A DNA stretch of 64,000 nt from Woeseiaceae bacterium. Its GTDB lineage: Bacteria; Pseudomonadota; Gammaproteobacteria; Steroidobacterales; Woeseiaceae. A program made the position numbers and the translations under genes. The notes beneath the pieces are model-generated. The model made no database searches. It saw only the letters and a program-made list of their open reading frames with translations, and was not told where the DNA came from. The stretch spans positions 1-64,000 of the forward strand of contig JAJFKP010000007.1 in assembly GCA_021773135.1 (NCBI GenBank). Direction: 5' to 3'. This document shows positions 27,017 to 37,613 of this stretch, piece after piece (positions within the stretch are counted from its first letter, which is position 1; every line of letters starts with the position of its first letter).

Positions 27017-27085
27017 GGGGTCAGAGCAAAAACTAACCCAGTTATACTTTCTCTTCCCATCACATGATTTTTAACTTGACCCCCA
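27017..27085. repeat. Palindrome family B
   Basis: GGGGTCAGAGCAAAAACTAA left, TTTTTAACTTGACCCCC right, longer interior than the other two copies. It lies just upstream of the DUF2130 start, so it would be in that gene's leader. Confidence 0.75.
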
Positions 27086-27108
27086 ATCATTGAGGAGAAG
27101 ACGCAGCC

Positions 27109-28311
27109 GTGAACGAAATCCAATGCCCACATTGTGGCAAAGCCTTCAAAGTTGACGAGGCAGGGTATGCGGCCATTCTGAAGCAAGTTCGCGATAGTGA
27201 ATTTGAGCAACAGCTACATGAGCGGCTTGAGCTGGCCGAGAAGGACAAGCTAAATGCGGTCGAACTTGCCATGAACAAGGTTAGCAACGAAATGCAGCAG
27301 GACGCCGCTGCCAGGAACGCCGAGATTCAGGACCTGAAGGCACAACTTAGCGCCAACGAAGTGGCACAAAAGTTATCTATCACTGAGGCTGTCAGCGCGG
27401 TGGAGAAGGAACGCGACGAACTGAAGAGCGGTCTTCGGCAAGTGGAGCTTGAAAAGCAACTTACGGAGAAGTCACTAAAGGAGAAATACGAGATTCAGAT
27501 CAAAGATCGCGATGATGCAATTGAGCGCCTGCGTGATATGAAGGCCCGTTTGTCAACCAAGATGGTTGGCGAGACCCTTGAGCAGCACTGCGAGACTGAG
27601 TTTAATCGCATTCGATCGACAGCGTTCCCAAAAGCGTACTTCGAGAAAGACAACGACGCGAGTGCCGGCAGCAAGGGCGACTACATATTTCGCGACTCGG
27701 ACGAAGCAGATACTGAAATCGTTTCGATCATGTTTGAAATGAAGAACGAAAGCGACACCACCGCAACAAAGAAAAAGAACGAGGACTTTCTAAAGGAACT
27801 CGACAAAGATAGAACAGAGAAAGGGTGCGAGTATGCAGTGCTGGTGTCACTGTTAGAACCAGACAGTGAGCTCTACAATTCTGGAATCGTCGACGTATTT
27901 CACCGATACCCGAAGATGTACGTCATTCGGCCGCAGTTTTTTCTTCCCATTATTACACTGCTGCGTAACGCAGCAATGAAGTCGCTTGAATACAAGGCGG
28001 AGCTTGCGCTCGTTAAAGCGCAGAACGTCGATATCACGAACTTCGAGGACGACCTGGACACTTTCAAAACCGCATTCGCGAAGAACTATGATCTTGCATC
28101 CAGGAAGTTCCAAAAGGCGATCGATGAGATTGATAAGTCAATAGACCACTTGCAGAAGACGAAGGATGCACTGCTCGGAACTGATCGAAACCTTCGCTTG
28201 GCAAACAACAAGGCGCAGGATGTAACAATCAAGAAACTGACTCGGCGTAACCCCACGATGGCGGCCAAGTTCGATGAGCTAAGCGACCAAGAGTCCTCCG
28301 ATTCTGAATGA
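27109..28311 (+). CDS. DUF2130 coiled-coil protein
   Basis: 400 residues from GTG 27109 with GAGGAGAAG upstream. A zinc ribbon-like N-terminus ([15 protein letters not shown]), a long Glu/Lys-rich coiled coil (about 25-160), then the DUF2130 domain from [20 protein letters not shown], with [20 protein letters not shown] and [16 protein letters not shown]. The DUF2130 part has a restriction endonuclease-like (E-x-K) appearance (EMKNE). Function unproven. Its last 136 codons are duplicated as a decayed fragment at 40281-40707. Confidence 0.85.
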   Translation: MNEIQCPHCGKAFKVDEAGYAAILKQVRDSEFEQQLHERLELAEKDKLNAVELAMNKVSNEMQQDAAARNAEIQDLKAQLSANEVAQKLSITEAVSAVEKERDELKSGLRQVELEKQLTEKSLKEKYEIQIKDRDDAIERLRDMKARLSTKMVGETLEQHCETEFNRIRSTAFPKAYFEKDNDASAGSKGDYIFRDSDEADTEIVSIMFEMKNESDTTATKKKNEDFLKELDKDRTEKGCEYAVLVSLLEPDSELYNSGIVDVFHRYPKMYVIRPQFFLPIITLLRNAAMKSLEYKAELALVKAQNVDITNFEDDLDTFKTAFAKNYDLASRKFQKAIDEIDKSIDHLQKTKDALLGTDRNLRLANNKAQDVTIKKLTRRNPTMAAKFDELSDQESSDSE

Positions 28312-28344
28312 CGCGGCTCATTCTCTGGAAAAAGTAGGAAAAAT

Positions 28345-28418
28345 AGGGGTCGAACCGATTTATGGTGTATTGATCAAATCGGTTCGACCCCTATTTCTAA
28401 ATCGGTTCGACCCCTATT
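28345..28418. repeat. REP cluster (family A): one full copy plus a right arm
   Basis: Full palindrome (28345-28392) followed by TCTAAATCGGTTCGACCCC. Bounds the parent copy of the duplicated DUF2130 segment on its right side. Confidence 0.88.
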
Positions 28419-28439
28419 TTTTCGGCCCGGTCCGTTTCG

Positions 28440-28489
28440 CTACTAATTTCTAAACTGAATAGATCTACTAATTTCTAAACTGAATAGAT
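28440..28489 (+). repeat. 25-bp tandem duplication
   Basis: CTACTAATTTCTAAACTGAA plus TAGAT is repeated exactly twice in the gap before the TonB receptor gene. Perfect identity points to a recent slip. Confidence 0.85.
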
Positions 28490-28589
28490 GAAGTGCCTGG
28501 TATTGAATCTGAATGCAGCCCCTGCCGTGAAGAATCTGATAGGGTAAGTCAAGCCAGCCACAGGCCCTCGGCATAACAAATCCAAGCTC

Positions 28590-30752
28590 ATGAGCCGAAC
28601 TATCTTTGCCACATTAATGCTTTTGATAGCGCCGCTAAGCCCCGGCCAGGAAGCCGATTCGGAGTCAGCACCAGTCGCTGGTACTGCGGTGGACCGGCAA
28701 TCTGCTACGACGAGCAATGCTGATTCAACCGTGGTCTATGAAGCCGGGTTCTTCGCCCAGTACAACCCTGTGACAGCCAATGACATGCTGGAACGTATCC
28801 CCGGACTCAATCTCAGCAACGACGGGTCCGATGGCGGCGATCGTGGCCTGGGCACCGGAGGCAATCTGCTGATCAATGGCCAGCGCATAGCAGGCAAGGA
28901 TAACGCCGCCCAGGACCAGCTAAATCGCATCCCTGCCAATGAAGTGGAACGCATCGAGATCATTCGCGACACTTCTGGCGATCTCAATGTGCGTGGTGCC
29001 AGTGAAGTGATCAATATTATTCTCACCGCCGCACAATCTCGTTCCAGTACCACGGTGAAACTGGTCAACCGACTTAATCACGATGACACTTTCGAAACCG
29101 GAGGCTCGGTAGGCTGGTCGCAGCAGGTTGGAAACTTCCAGGCCCTGGTCAATCTCGAGTTGCGCCCCAATTACGAGAATCGCGATAACCGCGAGGTGCA
29201 GCTGGGCCCGGATGGGGAGCGACTTGGCACTCTGTTCGAAACCAATATCCGCGACCAGGACGAAACCACCTTCTCAACCAACATGAGTTACAGCCGCGGA
29301 CCGCACCGTATGCAACTGAATCTGCTGGCCAGCGAAGGTGACTATCCGCGACCAATCCGACGCGATTTTGTCGATCTTACTGACGTCGCGCCGATAAACA
29401 GCGTTGAGGAGGAATTGGTAAAGAACGAGGAAAGTAACCGGGAGTTGGGCGGCGACTACGAGTTCAGCTTTGACGATGGTTCGCGCCTGTCTCTGCTGTT
29501 GCTCGCCAATCGCGAGATTCGTAACTTCGTGCGCGAGCGATTCGAAGCTGATCCTGCCACCGAACCACTGAGCAAGGATCTGTTCATCGACTCCATGCAA
29601 GAGCGCGAGGAACTCATTGTGCAGGGCAATTACAACCTGCCCCTTACGTCGAACCAGTCCGTGCGCGTGGGTCTGGAGCGTGCCGATACCCAATTGGATT
29701 CCAGCCTGCTCATCGGCAGTGCATCTGGCAGCGAGCCGCCCTCGGAAAGATATGGCGGCTTATCCCCTCTGCCGTCTATCTCGAATCTCGGCACACAGGT
29801 GGGAGAGCTTCGCTACGAGGGCTTCCTGTTTCACAACTGGACCTTAAGCGAACGCAGCTCCCTGGAAAGCAGTTTGGTTTACGAGACATCAGAGATATCC
29901 CAGACCGGGGTGGTGAACAAGGTTCGCGATTTTCAGTTCTGGCGACCCTCACTGGACTATCGATACAACATTACCGAAAATTTACAGATTCGCGCCACCG
30001 CGCAGCGCCAGGTGTCACAACTTCCGTTTTCTTTGTTCGCCGCTACAACCAATGAAGAAGATCGCGACCGTGACGCGCTGGCTGGAAATCCGGAGATCGA
30101 ACCCGAGACAAGCTGGAACTATGATGTGAAAGTGGAGTACCGCCTGCCCGATGACGCCGGGGTACTCTCCAGCAGTATCTCTTACACAAACATCGATAAC
30201 TACATTGGCAGGATCAACGCCACTACCGAACCCGATGAGCCTCTATCAGCGAACGGCAACATCGGGCCCGCCGAGCGCTGGAGCTGGTCCAATCGGGCCA
30301 GTCTACGCCTCAACTACTTCAATCTTCCCAATGCCGTAGTGTCTGCCACACTGGACCTGTCCGATTCTGAAATCACCGATCCTTTTCTCGGCACCAGGCA
30401 ACGCATCGGGGGGCGAGGATCTGCCAGCCTGGAGTTTCGCCACGATGTGACTGGCCTTGGCTTAAGCTATGGATTCGACTACGACTACCCCATTTACGGT
30501 GGTTTTTACGACATCGATATCGTCACCATTACTCGCAATGACGCGCGTCGCGCCCTCGGTGCCTTTGTGCAGAAAGTCTGGTTCGACGATTGGACTTTTC
30601 GACTCGAATCCGACAATACCCTTGATGCATCCCGCTGCCGGACACGACAGCGCTTCGACGGCACCACCATCGACGGCACACTGGCGCTGATCCAGGATTC
30701 CTGCAGCAGCCGCTACCGGCGTCTTACCCTGACGATACAAACTACTTTCTGA
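28590..30752 (+). CDS. TonB-dependent outer-membrane receptor
   Basis: 720 residues with signal peptide (TIFATLMLLIAPLSPGQEAD). The plug domain shows NPVTANDMLERIPGLNLSND, GNLLINGQRIAGKDNAAQDQ, LNRIPANEVERIEIIRDTSG and VRGASEVINIIL. The rest is a long beta-barrel with aromatic strands ending RLTLTIQTTF (final Phe, as required for BAM assembly). Shorter than most siderophore receptors and closest in feel to the TonB receptors of sugar or unknown ligands. No TonB or substrate operon adjoins; adenine/adenosine deaminase is convergent. Confidence 0.9.
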   Translation: MSRTIFATLMLLIAPLSPGQEADSESAPVAGTAVDRQSATTSNADSTVVYEAGFFAQYNPVTANDMLERIPGLNLSNDGSDGGDRGLGTGGNLLINGQRIAGKDNAAQDQLNRIPANEVERIEIIRDTSGDLNVRGASEVINIILTAAQSRSSTTVKLVNRLNHDDTFETGGSVGWSQQVGNFQALVNLELRPNYENRDNREVQLGPDGERLGTLFETNIRDQDETTFSTNMSYSRGPHRMQLNLLASEGDYPRPIRRDFVDLTDVAPINSVEEELVKNEESNRELGGDYEFSFDDGSRLSLLLLANREIRNFVRERFEADPATEPLSKDLFIDSMQEREELIVQGNYNLPLTSNQSVRVGLERADTQLDSSLLIGSASGSEPPSERYGGLSPLPSISNLGTQVGELRYEGFLFHNWTLSERSSLESSLVYETSEISQTGVVNKVRDFQFWRPSLDYRYNITENLQIRATAQRQVSQLPFSLFAATTNEEDRDRDALAGNPEIEPETSWNYDVKVEYRLPDDAGVLSSSISYTNIDNYIGRINATTEPDEPLSANGNIGPAERWSWSNRASLRLNYFNLPNAVVSATLDLSDSEITDPFLGTRQRIGGRGSASLEFRHDVTGLGLSYGFDYDYPIYGGFYDIDIVTITRNDARRALGAFVQKVWFDDWTFRLESDNTLDASRCRTRQRFDGTTIDGTLALIQDSCSSRYRRLTLTIQTTF

Positions 30753-30757
30753 ATAAA

Positions 30758-30951
30758 GTGGTCGAACCGATCTAAAGAACTAAAGGGTCGAACCGATTTA
30801 ATTGACACTCAAAAAAGCAGTTAAAGAACTAAAGGGTCGAACCGATTTAATTGATTCCAAACAAATCGGTTCGACCCCTTTTATTTGGTCGCGATCCCAA
30901 GCGGAAATAGGGGTCGAACCGAATAGAATAGCTAAATTGGTTCGACCCCTT
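30758..30951. repeat. REP array (family A)
   Basis: Left arms at 30758 (GTGGTCGAACCGATCT), 30784 and 30833, the right arm at about 30864-30878, then a separate full copy at 30909-30951. The unit AAAAAAGCAGTTAAAGAACT between left arms recurs in the array at 34240, so these two arrays share a common ancestor. Confidence 0.85.
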
Positions 30952-30987
30952 TAATTCCTGCGTGACGTTGGCCAATAAAAAAGAACG

Positions 30988-32055
<1,068 letters not shown>

Positions 32056-32074
32056 TTATAGGAGGTCGCATTAT

Positions 32075-32120
32075 TGGGGTCGAACCGAATTAATCGATAC
32101 CCCAAAAATCGATTCTGCCT
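32075..32120. repeat. REP left arm (family A) with a decayed right arm
   Basis: GGGGTCGAACCGAATTAATC followed by CCCAAAAATCGATTCTGCC, where the right arm has lost its GGTTCGACCCC. It lies in the 430-base gap 31999-32428, which has no gene. Further right, 32194-32217 reads AGTTCGATTCCGCTCCTGCC followed by ACCA, like a tRNA 3' end without a body. Confidence 0.65.
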
Positions 32121-32428
32121 TTTTATTGAAAGTCTGCGTGTCCTGCATTTAGGAACGAACCCTTAATTTTTCAGAAAAAACCTCTCACTGCTCAGTTCGA
32201 TTCCGCTCCTGCCACCAATCATTTCAGCTTCCTGGAAAAAGCCGGGAGTCGCGGCCGCCGAGTTACTCGGGCGTTGACGTCATTGTCGCATCGCCGTTCT
32301 GGCAGCTATCCAATCTGTGACCAACCGATCAGCAAGCCCGCGCAAGCGAGCCTTCGCGCAGGCAGCTGGCGCACCGACAAGGCTGCTATGATTCTTTATC
32401 CAGCTCCACACGTGCAGGAAAGTCAGGC

Positions 32429-34228
32429 ATGACCGAGACAGGAAATGGCGCCGCGATCGAAGAGGAGGCGGCACGACAGAGGATCCTTGACGCACTCGAG
32501 GGTCGGCAGGTTGCGGATTTCTCGACACTGCCGGAGCCACAGCGGCAGATCTCCGCTGAGTTTTTGCAACAGCTAATATCCGGCGCGCACGGCGACTTGT
32601 GCTGCCCGGTGCGAATAAACGGCGCTCGCATAACCGGGCCATTGCGCGCGCCATCGACGGCCACTAGTGGCGGCCGACTGGCGCTGCAGTTTCGGAATTG
32701 TGACTTCGATTCGCCGGTCGACATGAGCGGAGCCGAGTTAATGGTGTTGCGGCTCGTCGACTGCACATTGCCAGCTTTTATCGGCGCAAGTTTGCGCGTT
32801 GGTGCCGACCTCGACCTGTCGGGTTCGCATCTTTCGGGTGTCTCCGATTACGAATCGGAGCTTAGCCAGGTCGGCAGCTGTGCGATCCACCTGAACCATG
32901 CACGTGTCGGCGGCAAGCTCGATCTCTCATCCACCGCGACGTCGCGGTTCACCGCAGTGAGTACCGTGCGGCTTGACGGTGCGCATGTCGACAGCGATGT
33001 TTCGCTGGCTGGTGCCTCGCTCGACGGTGCCGGGGCGGCCGCGCTTAGCGCCCGGGCAATCAGCGTCGGCAACAACGTCGATCTCAATTCGATTGGCGAG
33101 CGGCGCTTCGAGGCGGTCGGTGAGATCATCTTCGCGGCCGCCGTGATCTCCGGAGACCTGAATTGCGAGGGCGGGCGTTTGTCCAACCCGGGCGGGCGCG
33201 CCCTGCACTGCGAAGACCTGCAGGTCGAGTCCGTGTTCCTGAGCGCGAGCATGGATACGGACCTGCCATTCGAGGCCCGCGGTCGCCTCAATTTCCTGAC
33301 GGCGGTAATCGGTGGCGGCTTCTTCCTGACCAACGCGCGGCTGGAACCCGGGCCGGATTACGAGGGCTTGCTGCGCAAGGGTGGCCCAATAGCCGTCAAC
33401 CTGCGGCAGGCGCGAATCTCGAATGCGCTCGGCTTGCGCAATATCTTTGCGCTCGGCGAGGAATCTAAAGAGCCGGTGCGAGGCTGGTTCCTGCTTACCG
33501 GCCTGCAGGTTAACTCCATCCTCGACTTTGTCGAAACCGGCTGGCCCGCCGCCGGCTTTCTCGATATCGACGGCGCGTCGTACGTACACATCAACCATGT
33601 CGACGGTGGTGAACTGGTCGCCAGGCGTATCGCATGGCTGCGCCGCCAGTTTCCGGATGGCGTGCCGAATGCCGCGAGCTTCCGGCCGCAGCCCTACGAG
33701 GAGCTAACCGGCGTACTGCGCAAGCACGGCCAGACGCAGGAAGCGAATGAAATTGCGGTCGAGAAGATCCGTATTCGTCTTGCAGCACGCGTCGATCGTC
33801 CCTGGCGGCGGCTGTTCCCGAGGATCCTGATGCTGATCAGCAAGTATGGCTACTCGACAAACCGTGCGGTGCTGTCATTCCTGGTCTTTGTCCTGCTGGG
33901 CAGCGTCATGTACGCATCCGCGGTATTCAGTTTCGATCAACCGTTCGTGCCAGTCGAGAACCCGCCGGAACCGGTCACCTACGTGCTCGCATTCGGGCTG
34001 GCTGAAATCGCCGTCGAACAGGGTTGCCCGGGACTGGATGTCATTCACTATGCGCTCGATGCGGCGTTGCCCGTGATTGATGTCGGTCAGGACATGCGCT
34101 GCCGGTTCACGCCGACCGGATCGTGGCGTTGGCTCTGGCTGTTGCTGCACAGCGCGTTTGTCATCATCGGGGCGGCGCTGTCGGCAGTCGTGGTACTGAC
34201 GCTAACCGGTGTGTTGCGACAGGATTGA
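32429..34228 (+). CDS. Membrane-anchored right-handed solenoid protein
   Basis: 599 residues without signal peptide. From about 40 to 400 it is a run of short leucine/isoleucine-rich rungs of the type IxGxLxLxxAxLxG (for example LRVGADLDLSGSHLSG, ARVGGKLDLSS, AVISGDLNCEGGRLS), a beta-helix or pentapeptide-like solenoid. The C-terminal third holds a helical ARRIAWLRRQFPD/YEELTGVLRKHGQTQEA segment and two or three membrane helices (AVLSFLVFVLLGSVMYASAV, WLWLLLHSAFVIIGAALSAV). The solenoid would then face the cytoplasm. Similar unnamed proteins occur in many soil bacteria; no function known. Confidence 0.7.
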   Translation: MTETGNGAAIEEEAARQRILDALEGRQVADFSTLPEPQRQISAEFLQQLISGAHGDLCCPVRINGARITGPLRAPSTATSGGRLALQFRNCDFDSPVDMSGAELMVLRLVDCTLPAFIGASLRVGADLDLSGSHLSGVSDYESELSQVGSCAIHLNHARVGGKLDLSSTATSRFTAVSTVRLDGAHVDSDVSLAGASLDGAGAAALSARAISVGNNVDLNSIGERRFEAVGEIIFAAAVISGDLNCEGGRLSNPGGRALHCEDLQVESVFLSASMDTDLPFEARGRLNFLTAVIGGGFFLTNARLEPGPDYEGLLRKGGPIAVNLRQARISNALGLRNIFALGEESKEPVRGWFLLTGLQVNSILDFVETGWPAAGFLDIDGASYVHINHVDGGELVARRIAWLRRQFPDGVPNAASFRPQPYEELTGVLRKHGQTQEANEIAVEKIRIRLAARVDRPWRRLFPRILMLISKYGYSTNRAVLSFLVFVLLGSVMYASAVFSFDQPFVPVENPPEPVTYVLAFGLAEIAVEQGCPGLDVIHYALDAALPVIDVGQDMRCRFTPTGSWRWLWLLLHSAFVIIGAALSAVVVLTLTGVLRQD

Positions 34229-34239
34229 GTTCGGAGTAA

Positions 34240-34361
34240 AGGGGTCGAACCGATTAAGTGAAGAAAGGGGTCGAACCGATTTAATCGTCACTTCAAAAAG
34301 CAGTTAAAGATACAAAGGATCGAACCGATTTAATTGTTTCGTAAAAATCGGTTCGACCCCT
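34240..34361. repeat. REP array (family A)
   Basis: Left arms at 34240, 34267 and a variant GGATCGAACCGATTTAATTG at 34317, then AAAATCGGTTCGACCCC. It shares the spacer AAAAGCAGTTAAAGA with the array at 30758-30880, so the block was copied between loci or both derive from one multimer. Confidence 0.88.
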
Positions 34362-34380
34362 TTTTCGAACGGCGAGGAAT

Positions 34381-34400
34381 GCTGCTGCAGTTGCAGCAGC
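34381..34400. terminator. Perfect short hairpin GCTGCTGCA/TGCAGCAGC
   Basis: A nine-base perfect stem with a two-base loop lies 152 bases after the solenoid gene and is followed by CGTTTT. It may act as a weak terminator for that gene, beyond the REP array. The T-run is short, so this is tentative. Confidence 0.4.
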
Positions 34401-34511
34401 CGTTTTGGCGTATTCATGCTTGGATCGTAACTTCATTGAGGCACGGGTTGCCGTTCGGTTTCACTATGAAACAATTTCAGTGGATATCTAAAACAGAAAA
34501 GGCGAGAAAAA

Positions 34512-34729
34512 GTGGCGGGCCCCGACTTATTGGACCGAATTGGGCATGATTCCCACAGATTGACGATCGTTTTTCGTAGTCCTACGTTCGGAGTTCGGCA
34601 GCAGCATGCCGACACTTGCGCGTTATCCCTGCTGCCACACACGGCCAAAAGAACTGCCAGAACATCGGTAACCGAAGAAGCAGAGCAATGCTGCTCGGCA
34701 AATAGTCAATTAAGTCGGTGCCCGGCACC
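34512..34729 (+). repeat. MITE-like element, family C, full length
   Basis: Starts GTGGCGGGCCCCGACTTA (variant of GTGCCGGGCACCGACTTA) and ends TAAGTCGGTGCCCGGCAC, so the ends are inverted repeats of about 18-23 bases. The interior shares GATTCCCACAG, a TTCGGCAG stretch, CTGCTGCCACAC and AAATAGTCAATTA with other copies. No reading frame is conserved between copies, so it appears non-coding. Confidence 0.8.
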
Positions 34730-34771
34730 GGACGAGGCACCGGCCGCTCATTGTTAGGCTGCCGCAACGCG

Positions 34772-35080
34772 TCAGGTTCCGCGAATGGATATCTTGTTCT
34801 CGACTCGCTTCACTCCGGTGACTGTATTGGCGATTTCACCGGCACGCTTCCGTTCCTGTTCAGACTTTACGAATCCACTGAGCTGAACAATGCCCTTGAA
34901 TGTTTCAACACTGATCGCCGTGCCTGATGTGTCTTTGGAGAGCAGCAATTTGCTTTTGACCTTCGTCGTAATAGCCGTGTCGTCAATGTATTCGCCGGTG
35001 CTTTCCTGCGTTCGCGTGCTTGCGCAACCGATCAGCACGATCCCCAGGAATGCCGCGACTATGATATTTCTTCTGTTCAT
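34772..35080 (-). CDS. BON-domain lipoprotein
   Basis: 102 residues from ATG 35080. The N-terminus MNRRNIIVAAFLGIVLIGCA is a lipoprotein signal. One BON domain follows: IDDTAITTKVKSKLLLSKDT, SVETFKGIVQLSGFVKSEQE, AGEIANTVTGVKRVENKI. OsmY/DolP-like BON proteins act in the periplasm and bind phospholipid or support envelope stress survival. It lies next to other stress-type genes, all reading outward. A family C element ends 42 bases beyond its 3' end. Confidence 0.88.
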   Translation of the reverse strand: MNRRNIIVAAFLGIVLIGCASTRTQESTGEYIDDTAITTKVKSKLLLSKDTSGTAISVETFKGIVQLSGFVKSEQERKRAGEIANTVTGVKRVENKISIRGT

Positions 35081-35298
35081 GACTAACTCCAGTTGGTAAA
35101 AAATGTCAGTGACAATGTGACCATCAACGCGGTCCAGTGAAAACAACGCACAGAGATTATTGCCAGCTTGACAAGGCGTCTGTGCGGTAGCGTACAGACC
35201 AGTAGCTAAGCAACGGGGAGAGTAGTCCAACAATGGTGCCGCGCACCGGATATTTACTCCGACCAAACAAAGTGACGGACGCATCAATAACCTCAACA

Positions 35299-35669
35299 AT
35301 GTTTCGAAATTTCGTCGTCAGACTGGTAGGCCTTTCGCTGGTCAGTTTGGGACTTGCACAAATAACAAGCGCTGCCACGATTGGCACCGGGCAAGCTATT
35401 CATAGCGAAGCACGTGATGCGCGCATAGCAAACGTGAGTACTAAACTCGCGCAACAGGATGTGGCCAACCAGTTGAACAGCGTTGGTGTTGATCCGCTGT
35501 CAGTACATATGCGGCGGGCAACACGACAGACCCGGAACTCATCAAGCTGGGAGGTAGTTTGGATAAACAAGGCGCCGGAGGGGATGCAGTGTCCATCGTC
35601 GGCGCAGTATCGATCGGACTGACCTTTCTGCAACTCAAGGGTATTTCAGATTTATTCCAGAACTCGTGA
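35299..35669 (+). pseudogene. Frameshifted PA2779-family gene
   Basis: ATG 35299 opens a frame with signal peptide (NFVVRLVGLSLVSLGLAQIT) and the PA2779-like IGTGQAIHSEARDARI, LAQQDVANQLNSVGVDPLSV. In this frame the sequence degenerates after codon 75 (MRRATRQTR). The +1 frame from about 35517 instead reads TDPELIKLGGSLDKQGAGGD, SIVGAVSIGLTFLQL and ISDLFQNS to TGA 35669, which restores the expected family C-terminus. One lost or gained base near 35515-35530 explains both. PA2779 proteins usually sit beside a C39-type peptidase; none is present here. Confidence 0.65.
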
Positions 35670-35828
35670 ATCCAGTCGCCACTGTAAAGAGCTGCTGGAC
35701 ACAAAACGGAACATCCCGGGTGCAACCAAAGCCGCAGCAAATAAACACGGAAATGCGCCGCACGATGGTGCTCCGAAAGCTACAGCCTGCGCCGGGAAAA
35801 CTGCCAACACAACATTGAGGTGAAGCAC

Positions 35829-37229
35829 GTGAGCTCGCGGAAAAAGGTGTTTCTTGGTCTGTTCGCGTTCGTTACTGTCCTTGTTCTTGCCGGCGTCTTC
35901 TCGTGCAGCAGGCTGCCGACGATCGTGCCCGATCTGGCTCGCCGATCGGGCCCCGTCGTGCAGTTGGAAGGGGAAAGTGGCCCGCTGTCAGAAGCTCGTA
36001 GCAAGTCGATCATCGACGGCCTGAAAAAGCGCGGCGAGGACACCGGCATTTTCGACCGCCATCTGGCACTCGAGGAGGCGATCGTCGGCAGCCCGCTCAC
36101 AACCGGCAACAAAGTTTTATTGCTGCAGGACGGACCGGCCACCTACGAAGCTATGCTGGCCGCAATCGTGCGGGCGCGCGACCACATCAATATGGAAACC
36201 TACATACTGGAGGATGACGAGGTCGGTCAGCTTTTTGCGCAAGCGCTATTGGATAAGCAGGCGCAGGGCGTTCAGGTCAACCTTATTCGGGACAGCGTTG
36301 GTACCCTGAGCACACCGGCAGCCTTCTTCCGGCAGCTAACGGACGCCGGTGTTGAAGTGCTTGAATTCAACCCCGTGAACCCGCTCGCCGGAGAGAAAGA
36401 CTGGGAAGTCAATCAGCGAGATCACCGCAAGCTACTGATCATTGACGGACGCGTCGCGTTTCTGGGTGGTATAAACATCAGCGCCGTATACTCCGGTGGT
36501 TCGTCCCGCAAGGACCTGGACGCACGTCCAGATAATCAGCCGGCCTGGCGCGACACCGACCTGCAAATCACCGGACCGGTAGTGGCCGAGTTTCAGAAGT
36601 TGTTTCTTGCGACCTGGGAGGGGCAGGAGGGCCGCCCATTGCAGAAGAAGAAATACTTTCCGAAACTTAGGAAGGCGGGCAAAGAGATCGTGCGGGCGAT
36701 TGGCAGCACGCCCGACGAGTCCTTCAGTCTTATTTACGCAACGCTGCTCTCGGCAATCGGCAGCGCCGAAACCAGTGTGTTCATCACCAATGCCTATTTC
36801 GTACCCGACCCGCAGCTGCTCGCAGCGCTTGAGGCGTCCGCCGGGCGCGGCGTCGATGTACGACTGATTCTGCCAAGTGCCACTGATTCCTGGCTGGTAT
36901 TCCATGCGGGGCGCGGCTACTACGATCGGCTGCTGCTCGCAGGCGTAAAGATTTACGAGCGGCATGGCGCGCTTCTGCATTCCAAGACGGCGCTGGTTGA
37001 CGGTGTGTGGGCGACGGTCGGTTCGACGAATCTCGACTGGCGAAGCTTCCTGCACAATCAGGAACTCAACGCCGTGGTGCTGGGGCAGGAGTTCGGCGAG
37101 CAGGTAAGGGCAATGTTCGATCAGGATCTGGCGCGGTCTGACGCCGTAACGCTGGAGCAATGGAGGCGGCGCTCGCTGCGACTGCGTGCAATGGAAATGT
37201 ACGCGCGGGCCTGGGAGTACTGGTTGTGA
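35829..37229 (+). CDS. Cardiolipin synthase-like phospholipase D protein
   Basis: 466 residues from GTG 35829; the earlier in-frame GTG at 35820 overlaps the GAGG ribosome site. An N-terminal anchor (VFLGLFAFVTVLVLAGVFSC, with a possible lipobox) precedes two PLD domains with the HxKxxxxD motifs DHRKLLIIDGRVAFLGGINI and LHSKTALVDGVWATVGSTNL. This is the ClsA/ClsB-type arrangement that joins two phospholipids to make cardiolipin, or hydrolyses phosphodiesters. Lead gene of a same-strand run with three small stress-type genes. Confidence 0.88.
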   Translation: MSSRKKVFLGLFAFVTVLVLAGVFSCSRLPTIVPDLARRSGPVVQLEGESGPLSEARSKSIIDGLKKRGEDTGIFDRHLALEEAIVGSPLTTGNKVLLLQDGPATYEAMLAAIVRARDHINMETYILEDDEVGQLFAQALLDKQAQGVQVNLIRDSVGTLSTPAAFFRQLTDAGVEVLEFNPVNPLAGEKDWEVNQRDHRKLLIIDGRVAFLGGINISAVYSGGSSRKDLDARPDNQPAWRDTDLQITGPVVAEFQKLFLATWEGQEGRPLQKKKYFPKLRKAGKEIVRAIGSTPDESFSLIYATLLSAIGSAETSVFITNAYFVPDPQLLAALEASAGRGVDVRLILPSATDSWLVFHAGRGYYDRLLLAGVKIYERHGALLHSKTALVDGVWATVGSTNLDWRSFLHNQELNAVVLGQEFGEQVRAMFDQDLARSDAVTLEQWRRRSLRLRAMEMYARAWEYWL

Positions 37230-37327
37230 GCGCAATCGGTTGTGCCGCTCATGTGTGCGGCAGCGTACAGACTGCGTTCGACGGCGCGCGCACACTACCC
37301 TCTAATATAAGAGCGAGGTAAAGAACG

Positions 37328-37588
37328 ATGACAATATTAGTTTGGCTAGTAGTTGGCGGTCTGATCGGCTGGGTGGCAAGCGTATTTATGGGTACGGACG
37401 GTCGCCAGGGAATAATTCTGAACGTCGTTGTCGGCATCGTCGGCGCTGCTCTCGGGGGTTGGCTGTTTGGCAGTGCTTTTGGCGCTTCCACCATTAACGA
37501 GGGAAATCTGAGCCTCAGTGGAATTCTGGTGTCGCTGGTGGGTGCCGTAATACTCATAGCCGGCATGAAGTTAATTAGACGTGCGTAA
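37328..37588 (+). CDS. GlsB/YeaQ/YmgE-family membrane protein
   Basis: 86 residues with three membrane segments. VWLVVGGLIGWVASVFMGTD, GIILNVVVGIVGAALGGWLF and ILVSLVGAVILIAGMKLIRR match the transglycosylase-associated family Pfam Transgly_assoc. These are general stress-induced inner-membrane proteins with unknown activity. GAGCGAGGTAAAG supplies the ribosome site. It is 98 bases after the PLD gene and before a small lipoprotein gene. Confidence 0.92.
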   Translation: MTILVWLVVGGLIGWVASVFMGTDGRQGIILNVVVGIVGAALGGWLFGSAFGASTINEGNLSLSGILVSLVGAVILIAGMKLIRRA

Positions 37589-37613
37589 TAATAATACAAC
37601 GAGTGGAAATCCT

